A stretch of DNA of 64,000 nucleotides from Cohnella phaseoli (GCF_003386235.1 NZ_QRDZ01000011.1:124001-188000); one strand, 5' to 3'. Numbered from the stretch's first letter, positions 45,240 to 53,324 are shown. Translations and numbers: made by a program. Notes: a model not told the origin generated them from the sequence alone.

Positions 45240-45899
45240 ATGACCAAATTTCAGTTCAAGAGCCAAGAAACGATCCCGCTTCGTCAGAAGATCGCGACGG
45301 ATATTCGCAATGCCATCATTCAAGGCGAGCTTAAACCGGGGGAAAAATTGAAGGAACAAGAAATATCCGCGCAAATGGGAATAAGCCGGGGACCTATACG
45401 AGAGGCTTTGCGTGATTTGGAGGCCATGGGGCTTGTGGTGAGCCTGCCTTATAAAGAAACCGTAGTCGCCGATGTACAGGAGCAAGAAATCGTGGATTTA
45501 CTGCTGCCGATCCGACTTCAACTGGAGCTGTACTCCCTCAAATATAATCTGGCCGACATCAACGACGAGGTTTACCGCAAACTGGAGGAAATAACCGCAC
45601 AAATGGAGCAGTTGGCCGCTGCCGGAGATATTGCAGGATTGGTAGAAGAGGATATTCAATTTCATGAGCTCATTTTGTTTTTGTCCAACGACTCTTCGTA
45701 CGCCGCGCAAATCTGGAACGGTATCGTCAACCGAATCAGGCTGCACTTCATGAAAAATACGAGCCGTTATTCCGATCTCGCCCAAATGACCGCTGAGCAC
45801 AACCAGCTTATTGAAGCGCTTCGTTCCCAAGATTTCGCCCGCATTAAAGAAGCCTGGGAGAAGCATATTCGCGACGAAGGCAGCTTGCTGTATCTGTAA
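45240..45899 (+). CDS. GntR family transcriptional regulator (FadR/FCD subfamily)
   Basis: A 219-residue regulator. The winged helix at residues ~8-75 shows LRQKIATDIRNAIIQGELKP and MGISRGPIREALRDLEAMG. The all-helical FCD domain follows, with acidic/His residues that usually bind a metal and a sugar acid (EEDIQFHELIL and TAEHNQLIEAL). ATG 45240 with AGGAG six bases upstream is preferred to 45234. It is divergent from the dehydratase operon, which it probably represses until the aldonate is present. Confidence 0.9.
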   Translation: MTKFQFKSQETIPLRQKIATDIRNAIIQGELKPGEKLKEQEISAQMGISRGPIREALRDLEAMGLVVSLPYKETVVADVQEQEIVDLLLPIRLQLELYSLKYNLADINDEVYRKLEEITAQMEQLAAAGDIAGLVEEDIQFHELILFLSNDSSYAAQIWNGIVNRIRLHFMKNTSRYSDLAQMTAEHNQLIEALRSQDFARIKEAWEKHIRDEGSLLYL

Positions 45900-45930
45900 A
45901 ATCGGACCTTCCCCCCTTGATTTTGGTCTA

Positions 45931-46265
45931 TTTGTACGATTTTCCATACAAATGTGCGCCGTTCGAGTCCGATTCGAGCTACTTTGTACGATTTTCCCTA
46001 CAAATGTCCGCCGTTCGAGTCTGATTCGAGCTACTTTGTACGATTTTTCGGACAAATGTCCGCCGGTCGAGTCTGATTCGAGCTACTTTGTACGATTTTC
46101 CGGACAAATGTCCGCCGATTCGAGCTTTGTACGATTTTCCATACAAATGTGCGCCGTTTGAGTCCGATTCGAGCTACTTTGTACGATTTTCCATACAAAT
46201 GTGCGCCGGTCGAGTCTGATTGGAGCTACTTTGTACGATTTTTCGGACAAATGTCCGCCGTTTCG
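45931..46265. repeat. Array of seven 52-bp repeats
   Basis: Units start at 45931, 45983, 46035, 46087, 46126, 46178 and 46230, so the period is 52 bp except one 39-bp unit that lost 13 bp. Each contains TTTGTACGATTTTCC or TTTGTACGATTTTTC followed by ACAAATGTSCGCCG; TTTGTA...TACAAA forms a small hairpin in several copies. Variants differ at the same few positions. The 45900-45930 stretch before it and 46266-46320 after it hold nothing recognisable. Confidence 0.85.
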
Positions 46266-46320
46266 TTTGACTAACTTTCGCACGCGAAAGCCTCTTCGTA
46301 GGCATAAACTCATGTGCGCA

Positions 46321-46365
46321 AATAGGGCTGTCCCATAAGCTAAGTTGCTTATGGACAGCCCTATT
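46321..46365. terminator. Bidirectional terminator, shortest member of the GGCTGTCCCATAAG family
   Basis: AATAGGGCTGTCCCATAAGC and GCTTATGGACAGCCCTATT pair around TAAGTT with one unpaired base. It lies between the convergent GntR and fumarylacetoacetate-hydrolase-family genes. The stem sequence is the same as the outer arms of the larger elements at 55794-55895 and 60931-61142. Confidence 0.75.
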
Positions 46366-46389
46366 TCGCTTATCGTGGAGGTCTGAACT

Positions 46390-47271
46390 TTACTCTGCCA
46401 CTAACCGATTAGTTAGCGAGCCCAGTTTTTCTATTTCGATGGTGACGACGTCGCCAGGCTGCAAGTAAACCCGCTGTTCCTTCGGTAGTCCCAGCACAAC
46501 GCCTTCAGGAGTACCCGTTAAGATGATGTCTCCCGGAACCAAGGTTAAGTGTTGAGAGATATAGCTAACGATTTCATCGCACGGGAAAATCATATCCGCC
46601 GTGTTGGAATTCTGGCGAAGTTCGCCGTTAACTCGCGCCTTGATCGCAAGCTCGTTCGGGTTGCCGACTTCATCCGCCGTCACGAGGTAGGGGCCGATCG
46701 GACTGAACCCGTCCCCGATTTTTCCCAGCATCCACTGAGGGGTACGCAGCTGCAAGTCGCGCGCGGACAAGTCGTTGACGCAGCAATAGCCGAATACGTA
46801 GTTAAGCGCTTCTTCGCGAGGAACGTATTTCGCCTGCTTGCCGATGACGATCACGAGCTCCGCCTCGTAGTCGAGTCTGGTCGTCGTGCGCGGAATCGCT
46901 ATCTCGCTGCCATGAGCCGTAATGGTGTTATGGAATTTGTTAAAAAGGATCGGAAACTCCGGAATGGCGGCTTTCGTCTCTTCCGCATGCTTGCGGTAGT
47001 TTAGTCCGACGCAAATGATCTTCTTGGGTTCCGTGACGCATGGGCCGAACTGGAGATCGGATTCTTGCAGCCAGGCCGGGCTGTCATCGGATACGGACAA
47101 AACTAATTTCTCCAATTCCCCGACGGCCGAGCCTTGTTCGATAACCGACATGATAGAATCGGGAAGTTGAACCCCCGCCCCCTTCGCTGCCTCTTGCACG
47201 TCGAGGATGCCTTTTTCAGTTTTCACGCCTAGCGCCAGTTGTCCCTGTTTAACAAATGTAAGTAGTTTCAT
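46390..47271 (-). CDS. Fumarylacetoacetate hydrolase family protein
   Basis: A 293-residue protein. The core starts KIICVGLNYRKHAEE; metal ligands are expected in DYEAELVIVIG and the region VNDLSARDLQ; GDIILTGTPEGV near the C-terminus is the family signature. Members hydrolyse C-C bonds of diketo acids or related compounds. Next to an SDR and near an enolase-type dehydratase, a role as 2,4-diketo-3-deoxy-aldonate hydrolase giving pyruvate and a hydroxy acid is the best guess. GGAGGTCAT precedes the ATG. Last gene of the IclR-led operon. Confidence 0.85.
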   Translation of the reverse strand: MKLLTFVKQGQLALGVKTEKGILDVQEAAKGAGVQLPDSIMSVIEQGSAVGELEKLVLSVSDDSPAWLQESDLQFGPCVTEPKKIICVGLNYRKHAEETKAAIPEFPILFNKFHNTITAHGSEIAIPRTTTRLDYEAELVIVIGKQAKYVPREEALNYVFGYCCVNDLSARDLQLRTPQWMLGKIGDGFSPIGPYLVTADEVGNPNELAIKARVNGELRQNSNTADMIFPCDEIVSYISQHLTLVPGDIILTGTPEGVVLGLPKEQRVYLQPGDVVTIEIEKLGSLTNRLVAE

Positions 47272-47293
47272 CGAATGATGACCTCCAACTCTA

Positions 47294-48070
47294 TTATGCG
47301 TTTTTGCCGAAGGTGACGCCGCCGTCTATGTACAGCGGAGACCCCATCATAAACTTTGACTCGTCCGACGCCAGGAACAGAGCCGCCTGAGCGACATCCT
47401 CGGGTCGTCCTAGATCCCCGCTTAGTTGGCGACTTTTCAAGGCAGCGATAGCGGCCTCCGGGTCATCGTAGGAGGTTTGCAAATAATTTTCCACAAACGG
47501 CGTCAAGATTGTTCCCGGAAGCAGCGCGTTAACGCGAATATTGTAAGACGCATAGTCGACTTGCATGGACTTGGTGAGCGCCAGCACGGCACCTTTCGTC
47601 GCCGAATAAGACGCCCGCCGGGCAAGCCCGATTTCGGCAATACAAGAGGACATGTTGATGATCGACCCGCTGCGCTGCTCCATCATAAGCGGGAGAATGT
47701 GCTTCGAAGGCAAAAAGACGCCGCGGATATTTACGTTCATCACGCGATCCCACGCGTCCGACTCGATCTCGTGCAATGCGCCGACGCCGCTAATGCCGGC
47801 GTTGTTAAACAAAACATCGATTCGTCCGAACCGTTCCTTGGCGGCGCTAACCATCCCCATAACCTGGTCTTCCTTGGTCACGTCCGCGCCAATAAATACG
47901 GCTTGTCCCCCTGCCGCTTGAATTTCCGCAACCGTAGCTTCGCCCTTGACCTCATCCAGGTCGTTCACGATAACGACGGCGCCTTCCTTCGCGAATAATC
48001 GCGCTGCGCTCTGTCCTATGCCGGAACCCGATCCGGTAATCAGAGCGATCTTATTCTCCAATCTTGCCAT
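47294..48070 (-). CDS. Short-chain dehydrogenase/reductase (SDR, classical)
   Basis: A 258-residue oxidoreductase. The cofactor motif is TGSGSGIG (residues 12-19), NNAG lies near 90, the catalytic Ser is in INMSSCIAEIG, and YSATKGA contains the Tyr-x-x-x-Lys pair (about 155-159). The C-terminal LPGTILTPFVENYL is the substrate loop. It is most likely NAD-dependent. Its place beside the diketo-acid-hydrolase-type gene suggests oxidation of a 2-keto-3-deoxy sugar acid. The start is 7 bp after the IclR stop. Confidence 0.9.
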   Translation of the reverse strand: MARLENKIALITGSGSGIGQSAARLFAKEGAVVIVNDLDEVKGEATVAEIQAAGGQAVFIGADVTKEDQVMGMVSAAKERFGRIDVLFNNAGISGVGALHEIESDAWDRVMNVNIRGVFLPSKHILPLMMEQRSGSIINMSSCIAEIGLARRASYSATKGAVLALTKSMQVDYASYNIRVNALLPGTILTPFVENYLQTSYDDPEAAIAALKSRQLSGDLGRPEDVAQAALFLASDESKFMMGSPLYIDGGVTFGKNA

Positions 48071-48077
48071 TTCCCCT

Positions 48078-48851
48078 TCACTCCTTCTCTATTGCTGTTT
48101 CAGACAAACTAAGCCTTTGCGCTAACCGTTTAATCTCGACGATCGCCTTTTCCTTTCCGTCCTGCCACTTGTGCAAAGGCAAGGAAGCGCTGACTGCGGC
48201 AATCGCTTTCCCGTCCGGTCCGAGCACGGGCGCCGCGGTACAGCAAAACCCCATCACCGCTTCCTGCTCTTCCGTCGAGTATCCATGAGCTTTGACCTCG
48301 CGCAATTGAGCGGATAACGTTCCCCGCTGCGTTATTGTGTTTGGCGTCAATGCTTCAAACGGTTCCTCGCCCAGCCGCGTTAACCATGCATCTTCCGATT
48401 CTCCTGCAAGCAAGGCCTTGCCAAGCGCGGTCGCATGGGCAGGAAACCGCATGCCGGGCTCGGAGACAAGCCTCACGCGAGACGGGGCCTCGACTTTCTC
48501 AAGATAAAGCACGCTGCCCCCATCCAATTTTGCAAGCTGAATCGTTTCATTTAGCAGGTCGCGCGTTTTCGCCGCCTCTTCCCGAAATCGCGCCGCCAAA
48601 TCATACTGGCCCAAGTATGCACTGCCGAGATGCCCTAATGTGGAACCAAGCGCATAGGTACCGTCCTCCCGCTTGCCGATCCATTCCAACTCCTCAAGCG
48701 TGGCCAGCAAAGTAAACATCGAGCTCTTGTTAATGCCGAGACGAGCGGACAAATCCATTAGCCTCAACTTGTGAGGCTCCCTAGCAATAAGATTGAGGAT
48801 ATAGTGCGCTTTCTCGATCGCCGGCGCCCAGTACTTTTTCTCGTTCATCAA
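48078..48851 (-). CDS. IclR family transcriptional regulator
   Basis: A 257-residue regulator. The winged helix occupies residues ~10-70 (LRLMDLSARLGINKSSMFTL). The effector domain shows MRFPAHATALGKALLAG and YSTEEQEAVMGFCCTAAPV, the IclR ligand-binding pattern. It leads an operon with the SDR and the hydrolase. A palindrome 36 bp upstream (48887-48906) is the likely autoregulatory operator. IclR proteins often sense aromatic or sugar acids. Confidence 0.92.
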   Translation of the reverse strand: MMNEKKYWAPAIEKAHYILNLIAREPHKLRLMDLSARLGINKSSMFTLLATLEELEWIGKREDGTYALGSTLGHLGSAYLGQYDLAARFREEAAKTRDLLNETIQLAKLDGGSVLYLEKVEAPSRVRLVSEPGMRFPAHATALGKALLAGESEDAWLTRLGEEPFEALTPNTITQRGTLSAQLREVKAHGYSTEEQEAVMGFCCTAAPVLGPDGKAIAAVSASLPLHKWQDGKEKAIVEIKRLAQRLSLSETAIEKE

Positions 48852-48886
48852 GTGACACCTTCGTTTAGTTCAATATACAAAACCAA

Positions 48887-48906
48887 GTTTACTACAATAA
48901 GTAAAC
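48887..48906. promoter_or_regulatory. Palindromic operator candidate upstream of the IclR gene
   Basis: GTTTACT and AGTAAAC form a perfect 7-bp inverted repeat around ACAATA. It lies 36 bp before the IclR start, where the promoter would be (TATATT, a possible -10, is just downstream on the minus strand). Confidence 0.5.
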
Positions 48907-49107
48907 ATTACTGCAAACACGGCCATGCCGTCAATATGAAAATGACCCTACCCGTTATCTTCCCGGATTCGCAAAGATTCGCTAAAAAGTATGTTACAAT
49001 CCCATGACAGGAGCAACTTTACGGCTTGTTTTGCGTTCATTATTCGACAAGAAATTCTGATGTCTGCGGATATCTAGAGACAACAAGAGAGGTGCCAGGA
49101 AAAAGAG

Positions 49108-49548
49108 ATGAGAGATTTAGGAGTAGAGACCGACCAAACTGTGCCTGCCAACACTTACAAAGAGAGATCGTCCAAGCGCAAGCATAAGGGCGCAGCGTTC
49201 TTCTTCGTCATATTGTGGATCGCCTTGATCGCAGGGGGCGTCTATGGAACGAAATGGTATTCCGACCGGATCCAGCAGCAGGTGTCCGCCAAGCTGGAAC
49301 ACCAGACGGCCGCGCAGATCGCGACGATGCAGCAGGATTACGAAGGACGGATCGCCAAGCTGGAAACCGGTTTTCAAGAGCAAATGAAGCAGTTGGAAAG
49401 CCAAGTGCAGACGCTGAACGAACTGCTCACCTTCGCCAAAGACAACGCAGATACGAAAACCGACAACAGCAACAAGCTGTATACGCAGCTGGCAGAAGTG
49501 AAAAAGCAGCTGAATGAGCTGAAAAAAAGCTTGGACGTGCTGAAATGA
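49108..49548 (+). CDS. Single-pass membrane protein with cytoplasmic tail and external coiled coil
   Basis: A 146-residue protein of no recognised family. Residues 1-28 are polar and Lys/Arg-rich (ERSSKRKHKG), residues ~29-48 form one transmembrane helix (FFFVILWIALIAGGVYG), and residues ~50-146 are a heptad-like coiled coil rich in Gln, Glu, Lys and Leu. The orientation suggests the coiled coil is outside the membrane. Its stop overlaps the start of the phosphodiester glycosidase gene (ATGA), so the two are translationally coupled and may form a complex. A TACAAT at about 48993 is a possible -10. Confidence 0.75.
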   Translation: MRDLGVETDQTVPANTYKERSSKRKHKGAAFFFVILWIALIAGGVYGTKWYSDRIQQQVSAKLEHQTAAQIATMQQDYEGRIAKLETGFQEQMKQLESQVQTLNELLTFAKDNADTKTDNSNKLYTQLAEVKKQLNELKKSLDVLK

Positions 49549-50621
49549 GCGCCTCGTCGATCCGTACCATGAACCGGACGCTGCTCCTGGCGGCCGCTCC
49601 TTTCATCGGATTGTTGACGTGGATGCTCGTATCGAACGTCGAGCTTACGCTTTCGGGCTCCGCCTATCCGGCGCATGAAATGCAACCGATTGATCTGAAC
49701 GACGGCTCGGAATCGGTCCGGGGCGGCTTGAGTGCGGCCGAGAGCCTGGCGCAAGGCACCGGGCATTCGATCAAAAAGCAGATTTCGCTTTACAACAAAA
49801 CGAACGACGATATGAATCAGATCGCCGCCATCGCTTCGAAGCAAGCCGCCAGGCCTCATCAAATTTACGACAAGCGCATTACAAGCAAGCTGGGCAAGCC
49901 TTCGAATACGATGAATTCGGACAAGCTTACGGCGCAACTGTTTGATTTGAAAGCCGACAACTTCCGCGGCTACGCGTTGAAAATCAAGCTGAAAAAGGGC
50001 GAAGCCATGAAGCTTGTGCTTGGCAAGGATGAGAACGGAGGAGCGGAAACGACGCTGGAGGCGGTAAAACGTTATAAAGCCGCCATCGGAATCAATGGCG
50101 GCGGTTTTGCGGACGGTGGCGGGAAGCGGTATCCGCTAAGCACGACGATCGTCGACGGCGAGTACGTGAGCGGCTTCCAGCCGACGTTTAAGGATTTGTT
50201 TTTTGTCGGCATGAGCGAGAGCAACAAGCTGATCGGCGGCAAATTCACGAGCAAGTCGCAGCTCGACTCCGCAAATCCGAAGTTCGGCGCATCCTTCGTG
50301 CCGATTCTGCTGCAGAACGGGCGAATGACGGAAATTCCGCTCAAGTGGCAGACAAGCCCGAAGCGCGCGCCCCGAACCGTTATCGCCAACTACAAGGATG
50401 ATCAGCTGCTGTTCCTGGTCGTTGACGGCTATAACGAAAAAGGCAGCTCCGGGGCGACGCTAATGGAGATGCAAATTTTGCTGAAGCGCTACGGAGCGAT
50501 CAACGGCTATAATCTCGACGGCGGCGGCTCCACCTCGCTCGTCTGGAACGGCCGCGTCGTCAACAATCCTTCCGACGGTCAGCTTCGCAAGCTTCCGACG
50601 AACTTTTTGTTTTTCAGTTAA
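49545..50621 (+). CDS. Phosphodiester glycosidase family protein (NAGPA domain)
   Basis: A 358-residue protein with an N-terminal hydrophobic anchor (TLLLAAAPFIGLLTWMLV, about 8-25). The domain from ~155 shows AAIGINGGGFADGG, the R-T-V-I-A segment RAPRTVIANYKDDQLLFLVVDG and YNLDGGGSTSLVWNG, typical of the uncovering-enzyme/DUF2233 family. Family members cleave GlcNAc-1-phosphodiesters or act in exopolysaccharide and wall polymer metabolism. Its location is outside the membrane. A 4-bp overlap with the coiled-coil gene links the two. Confidence 0.88.
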   Translation: MSASSIRTMNRTLLLAAAPFIGLLTWMLVSNVELTLSGSAYPAHEMQPIDLNDGSESVRGGLSAAESLAQGTGHSIKKQISLYNKTNDDMNQIAAIASKQAARPHQIYDKRITSKLGKPSNTMNSDKLTAQLFDLKADNFRGYALKIKLKKGEAMKLVLGKDENGGAETTLEAVKRYKAAIGINGGGFADGGGKRYPLSTTIVDGEYVSGFQPTFKDLFFVGMSESNKLIGGKFTSKSQLDSANPKFGASFVPILLQNGRMTEIPLKWQTSPKRAPRTVIANYKDDQLLFLVVDGYNEKGSSGATLMEMQILLKRYGAINGYNLDGGGSTSLVWNGRVVNNPSDGQLRKLPTNFLFFS

Positions 50622-50624
50622 GCC

Positions 50625-50708
50625 GGGGCGTGTATGCATACCACGAGGGGCAGCAGAGGGCGAAAAGGCGGTGAAAGATGCCCCTGAGCGGGTTTGCATA
50701 CACGCCCT
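50625..50708. terminator. Long imperfect hairpin between convergent genes
   Basis: GGGGCGTGTATGCATA (50625-50640) pairs with TTTGCATACACGCCCT (50693-50708), and an inner GAGGGGCA pairs with TGCCCCT. It starts 4 bp after the phosphodiester glycosidase stop and reaches the end of the ROK kinase gene. There is no long T-run, so the termination role is likely but not certain. A related, weaker hairpin is at 53061-53102. Confidence 0.55.
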
Positions 50709-51651
50709 AGGAACGGTTTACAAGAGCCGCGCCGATCGCGCCGGCTTCCTTGCCCAGTGTCGGGCTGACAAAGCGAACGCCGTTCCGCATCGAGGCGAGG
50801 CCCCGATCGGCTATCGCTTCATGCATCGGTTCCAGCAGCGGCGCTCCAATGTTCGCGGCGCCTCCGCCGATGACGATCACTTCCGGGTTCATCACATGGA
50901 TGATGCTGACCATGCCGTTGCCGAGCGCCAGCCCGGCTTCGCGCAGCACCTGAATCGACAGTTGGTCTCCTTCCGCCGCCGCTTCCGCAACGTGGCGGGA
51001 GGTCAGCGTCTCCTCTCCGGCTTTGGCTAGCAAAAGCCCGGCCTGCTCCGGGTTGTCGGCCGCTCGTTGAGCGGCGCTTCTTGCGATCGCTGTTCCTGAT
51101 GCATACAGCTCCAGACAGCCAACGTTGCCGCAGGCGCAGCGGGGGCCGTTCATGTCAACGGTTATGTGTCCCAATTCTCCCGCGCTGTTATCTCTCCCCC
51201 GAACGAGTTGACCTCCGCTGACGATACCGGCGCCGATACCGGTCGAGACAGTCACGTATACGCAGTTCTTCGTGCCTTGCCCCGCTCCGACAGCCCATTC
51301 TCCGTAAGCGGCCGCATTCGCATCGTTTTCCAGATTAACAGGCACGCCAAAATCCTGCTCCAGTCTACGTCCGAGCGGAACGTCGTTCCAGTCCAGATTG
51401 GATGCGCGGGTGACGATCCCCTCCTCCGCGTTTAACGTTCCAGCCGTCGCCACGCCGATACTAACCAATTGCAGCTCCGGAGTCAGGCTGTCCCTAATCA
51501 GGCCAATCATCCGTCGGATAACGGCATCCGCGCCTTCCTTCGCCAGCGTAGCGGTTTCCGCGCGACGAACGACTTCCCCCTGCTCGTTCAGAATAACCGC
51601 GAGAATTTTCGTGCCGCCCAGATCGATGCCGACATACACTTTGTTGTTCAT
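50707..51651 (-). CDS. ROK family sugar kinase (glucokinase-type)
   Basis: A 314-residue kinase. The phosphate loop is YVGIDLGGTKILAV, with further segments NLENDANAAAYGEW and GHITVDMNGPRCACGNVGCLE; the last contains the zinc-binding His-x(n)-Cys-x-Cys-x-x-x-x-Cys motif of ROK proteins. It would phosphorylate glucose or a related hexose or amino sugar with ATP. GGAGG precedes the ATG, 2 bp after the regulator gene, so repressor and kinase are co-transcribed. Confidence 0.92.
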   Translation of the reverse strand: MNNKVYVGIDLGGTKILAVILNEQGEVVRRAETATLAKEGADAVIRRMIGLIRDSLTPELQLVSIGVATAGTLNAEEGIVTRASNLDWNDVPLGRRLEQDFGVPVNLENDANAAAYGEWAVGAGQGTKNCVYVTVSTGIGAGIVSGGQLVRGRDNSAGELGHITVDMNGPRCACGNVGCLELYASGTAIARSAAQRAADNPEQAGLLLAKAGEETLTSRHVAEAAAEGDQLSIQVLREAGLALGNGMVSIIHVMNPEVIVIGGGAANIGAPLLEPMHEAIADRGLASMRNGVRFVSPTLGKEAGAIGAALVNRS

Positions 51652-51653
51652 GA

Positions 51654-52856
51654 TTAAGAACCTCCACCAGAATTATTCAATAGAGTTGAATGAAAAATCT
51701 GCTCCAGCATCAGCGTCGCCGAGCCGAGCAGCGGGCCCTTCTCTCCGAAGGCGGAAGGAAGCAACCGATCCGGCGTAAACTTGAGCGGGAACCTCAGCCG
51801 CTCCAGCTCTGAACGCAGCTTTAACGACAGCTTGGGCGAGCGATTCGTCCAGCCTTCGATAACGATCACTTCCGGACTAATAAATTGCACGATGCTCGCC
51901 AGCGTCAATCTCGCCGCTTCTGCGACCTGCTCGAAGACCGGCTCCAGCCAAGCTTCCCCGGATTCGTATCTGGCTAACACCTCATCGAAGTCGTGCGGCG
52001 GTTTCTGTCCGAGTTTCTCCGCGTACGAGCGGCATCTGTTCAGCAGAAAAGAGCTGGCCAGCAGCGTTTCCACACATCCTCGTTGCCCGCAGTTGCACAC
52101 CTCTCCATTCGGATCGATCGAGATATGGCCGATCTCCCCGGCGGCCCCGCCGAAGCCGGAATGGATCCGGGAATCGATCACGATGCCTGCGCCGATCCCT
52201 TCATTCATCGTCACGTACACGAGATTCCCTCTGCCCTTCCCGGCTCCCGAATAATGCTCTGCGAACGCCGCCGCGTTGGAATCGTTCACGATCTTGATCG
52301 GAACGTCGGGAAAAAACGCCGAAACCTGCTTTTTCAACTTGAAATCGTTCAGCTTAAGCGTACTGGAATACAGCACGCTCCCCGCGTTCTCGTCGATGAT
52401 GCCCGGCGCGGCGATGCCGATTCCTTTGATCAAGCCGGTCTTCAGAGCGTCCGCCCGATTCACGCATTCGTTTAGGGCCGTATGTATCTGCTCCGCGAGC
52501 GAATCGTTGCCGATGGCGATTTCGGACTTGAATTCGGCGATGCATTCGCCGTGCAAATTCAACACCGCGCAAATCAAATCCCTGTTGCCAATCGAGATGC
52601 CGATTACATAACCGCCGTCCTTGCTGATCTGCAACGAGATCGCCTTGCGCCCGGCTCCTGCGGAAGGCTTGGCGCCGATCTCCTCCACAAGACCCTGCCC
52701 GATTAACTCCTCGACCAGCGCCGATACGGTTGCGGGACTCAGCTTCGTAGCCCTCTTCAGCTCGGCGCGGGACATTCTCCCTTCCCGATGCAGCAGATTC
52801 AAGATCGTCGCCGTGTTCAGCTCTTTCATTAGCTTGAGGTTGCCTTTCACATGCAC
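51654..52856 (-). CDS. ROK family transcriptional repressor (NagC/XylR-type)
   Basis: A 400-residue regulator. The winged helix lies in residues ~10-70 (NLLHREGRMSRAELKRATKL and SPATVSALVEELIGQGLV). The ROK domain follows, with VIGISIGNRDLICAVLN, NDSNAAAFAEHYSGAGKG and GHISIDPNGEVCNCGQRGCVE (zinc motif intact). The ATP loop lacks the DLGGT pattern of kinases, as is usual in NagC/XylR repressors. The start is GTG with GGGGAGG ten bases upstream. A palindrome at 52938-52966 in its promoter is the probable operator. Confidence 0.92.
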   Translation of the reverse strand: MHVKGNLKLMKELNTATILNLLHREGRMSRAELKRATKLSPATVSALVEELIGQGLVEEIGAKPSAGAGRKAISLQISKDGGYVIGISIGNRDLICAVLNLHGECIAEFKSEIAIGNDSLAEQIHTALNECVNRADALKTGLIKGIGIAAPGIIDENAGSVLYSSTLKLNDFKLKKQVSAFFPDVPIKIVNDSNAAAFAEHYSGAGKGRGNLVYVTMNEGIGAGIVIDSRIHSGFGGAAGEIGHISIDPNGEVCNCGQRGCVETLLASSFLLNRCRSYAEKLGQKPPHDFDEVLARYESGEAWLEPVFEQVAEAARLTLASIVQFISPEVIVIEGWTNRSPKLSLKLRSELERLRFPLKFTPDRLLPSAFGEKGPLLGSATLMLEQIFHSTLLNNSGGGS

Positions 52857-52924
52857 GATAACCGAACCTCCCCGCCTCTGATCGATTAGTGTTACGGTCG
52901 TATCCTTGACTCAACCTATATTTT

Positions 52925-52966
52925 AGCATAGGTTTTCAATTAATTCATTCAATGAACGAATTAATT
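52925..52966 (-). promoter_or_regulatory. Promoter and 29-bp palindromic operator of the ROK operon
   Basis: The palindrome at 52938-52966 begins AATTAATTC and ends GAATTAATT; 26 of 29 positions are symmetrical. On the minus strand the -35 TTGAAT (52947-52952) lies inside it, and with a 16-bp spacer comes -10 TATGCT (52925-52930). The position fits repression by the NagC/XylR-type protein encoded just downstream. Positions 52967-53060 hold nothing recognisable. Confidence 0.65.
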
Positions 52967-53060
52967 TCATCCCCGTTACCGTACTCTTCCGTCAAGCGCA
53001 TTAAAGAGGATGTCCCCTTAACAAGCTTTGGAACACCCTCAAATAACAAAGGAATGGACG

Positions 53061-53102
53061 CTAGGACGTGAATGCATACTCCGAGGACATAAACGCCCTA
53101 GG
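53061..53102 (-). terminator. Weak hairpin after the small basic protein gene
   Basis: CTAGGACGTGAATG (53061-53074) and CATAAACGCCCTAG pair imperfectly (11 of 14). It lies 4 bp past the stop at 53106. The arms resemble the GGGCGTGTATGCA arms at 50625-50708. No T-run follows. Confidence 0.35.
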
Positions 53103-53105
53103 AAA

Positions 53106-53324
53106 TCAAACGCCCGTGCGACGTTTTTGGTTGTTTTGCACCTTGTGAATTTGCGTTTTCATCTTTTTCGTATCCGTCGAAAACGCGCCTTTGCCGTTAG
53201 CGCCAGCCTGGCGCCCCTGCTTCTTGCGTTCAAGAATGCGTTTGATCGCTTCGGCCTGGCTTAGTTTTTTCTCGGCTTCTCCGTGCTGTCCCTCGACGGA
53301 CGGATTCGTATTCTTATCTGTCAT
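53106..53324 (-). CDS. Small hydrophilic basic protein, family not recognised
   Basis: A 72-residue protein rich in Lys, Gln, Asn and Glu, without membrane segment or signal. KKLSQAEAIKRILERKKQG is predicted helical, and the tail TKKMKTQIHKVQNNQKRRTG is strongly basic, so nucleic-acid or membrane-surface contact is possible. The start has GAGGTG upstream and overlaps the end of the DedA-like gene by 11 bp, which supports that it is a real co-translated gene. Confidence 0.65.
   Translation of the reverse strand: MTDKNTNPSVEGQHGEAEKKLSQAEAIKRILERKKQGRQAGANGKGAFSTDTKKMKTQIHKVQNNQKRRTGV

Noticed and set aside
45050-45247. Upstream extension of the dehydratase frame
   Set aside because: It crosses the divergent promoter region and the start of the GntR gene; AGGAGG fixes the start at 45049.
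45931-46265. Possible CRISPR array
   Set aside because: The whole 52-bp unit is conserved, so there are no unique spacers, and no cas genes are present.
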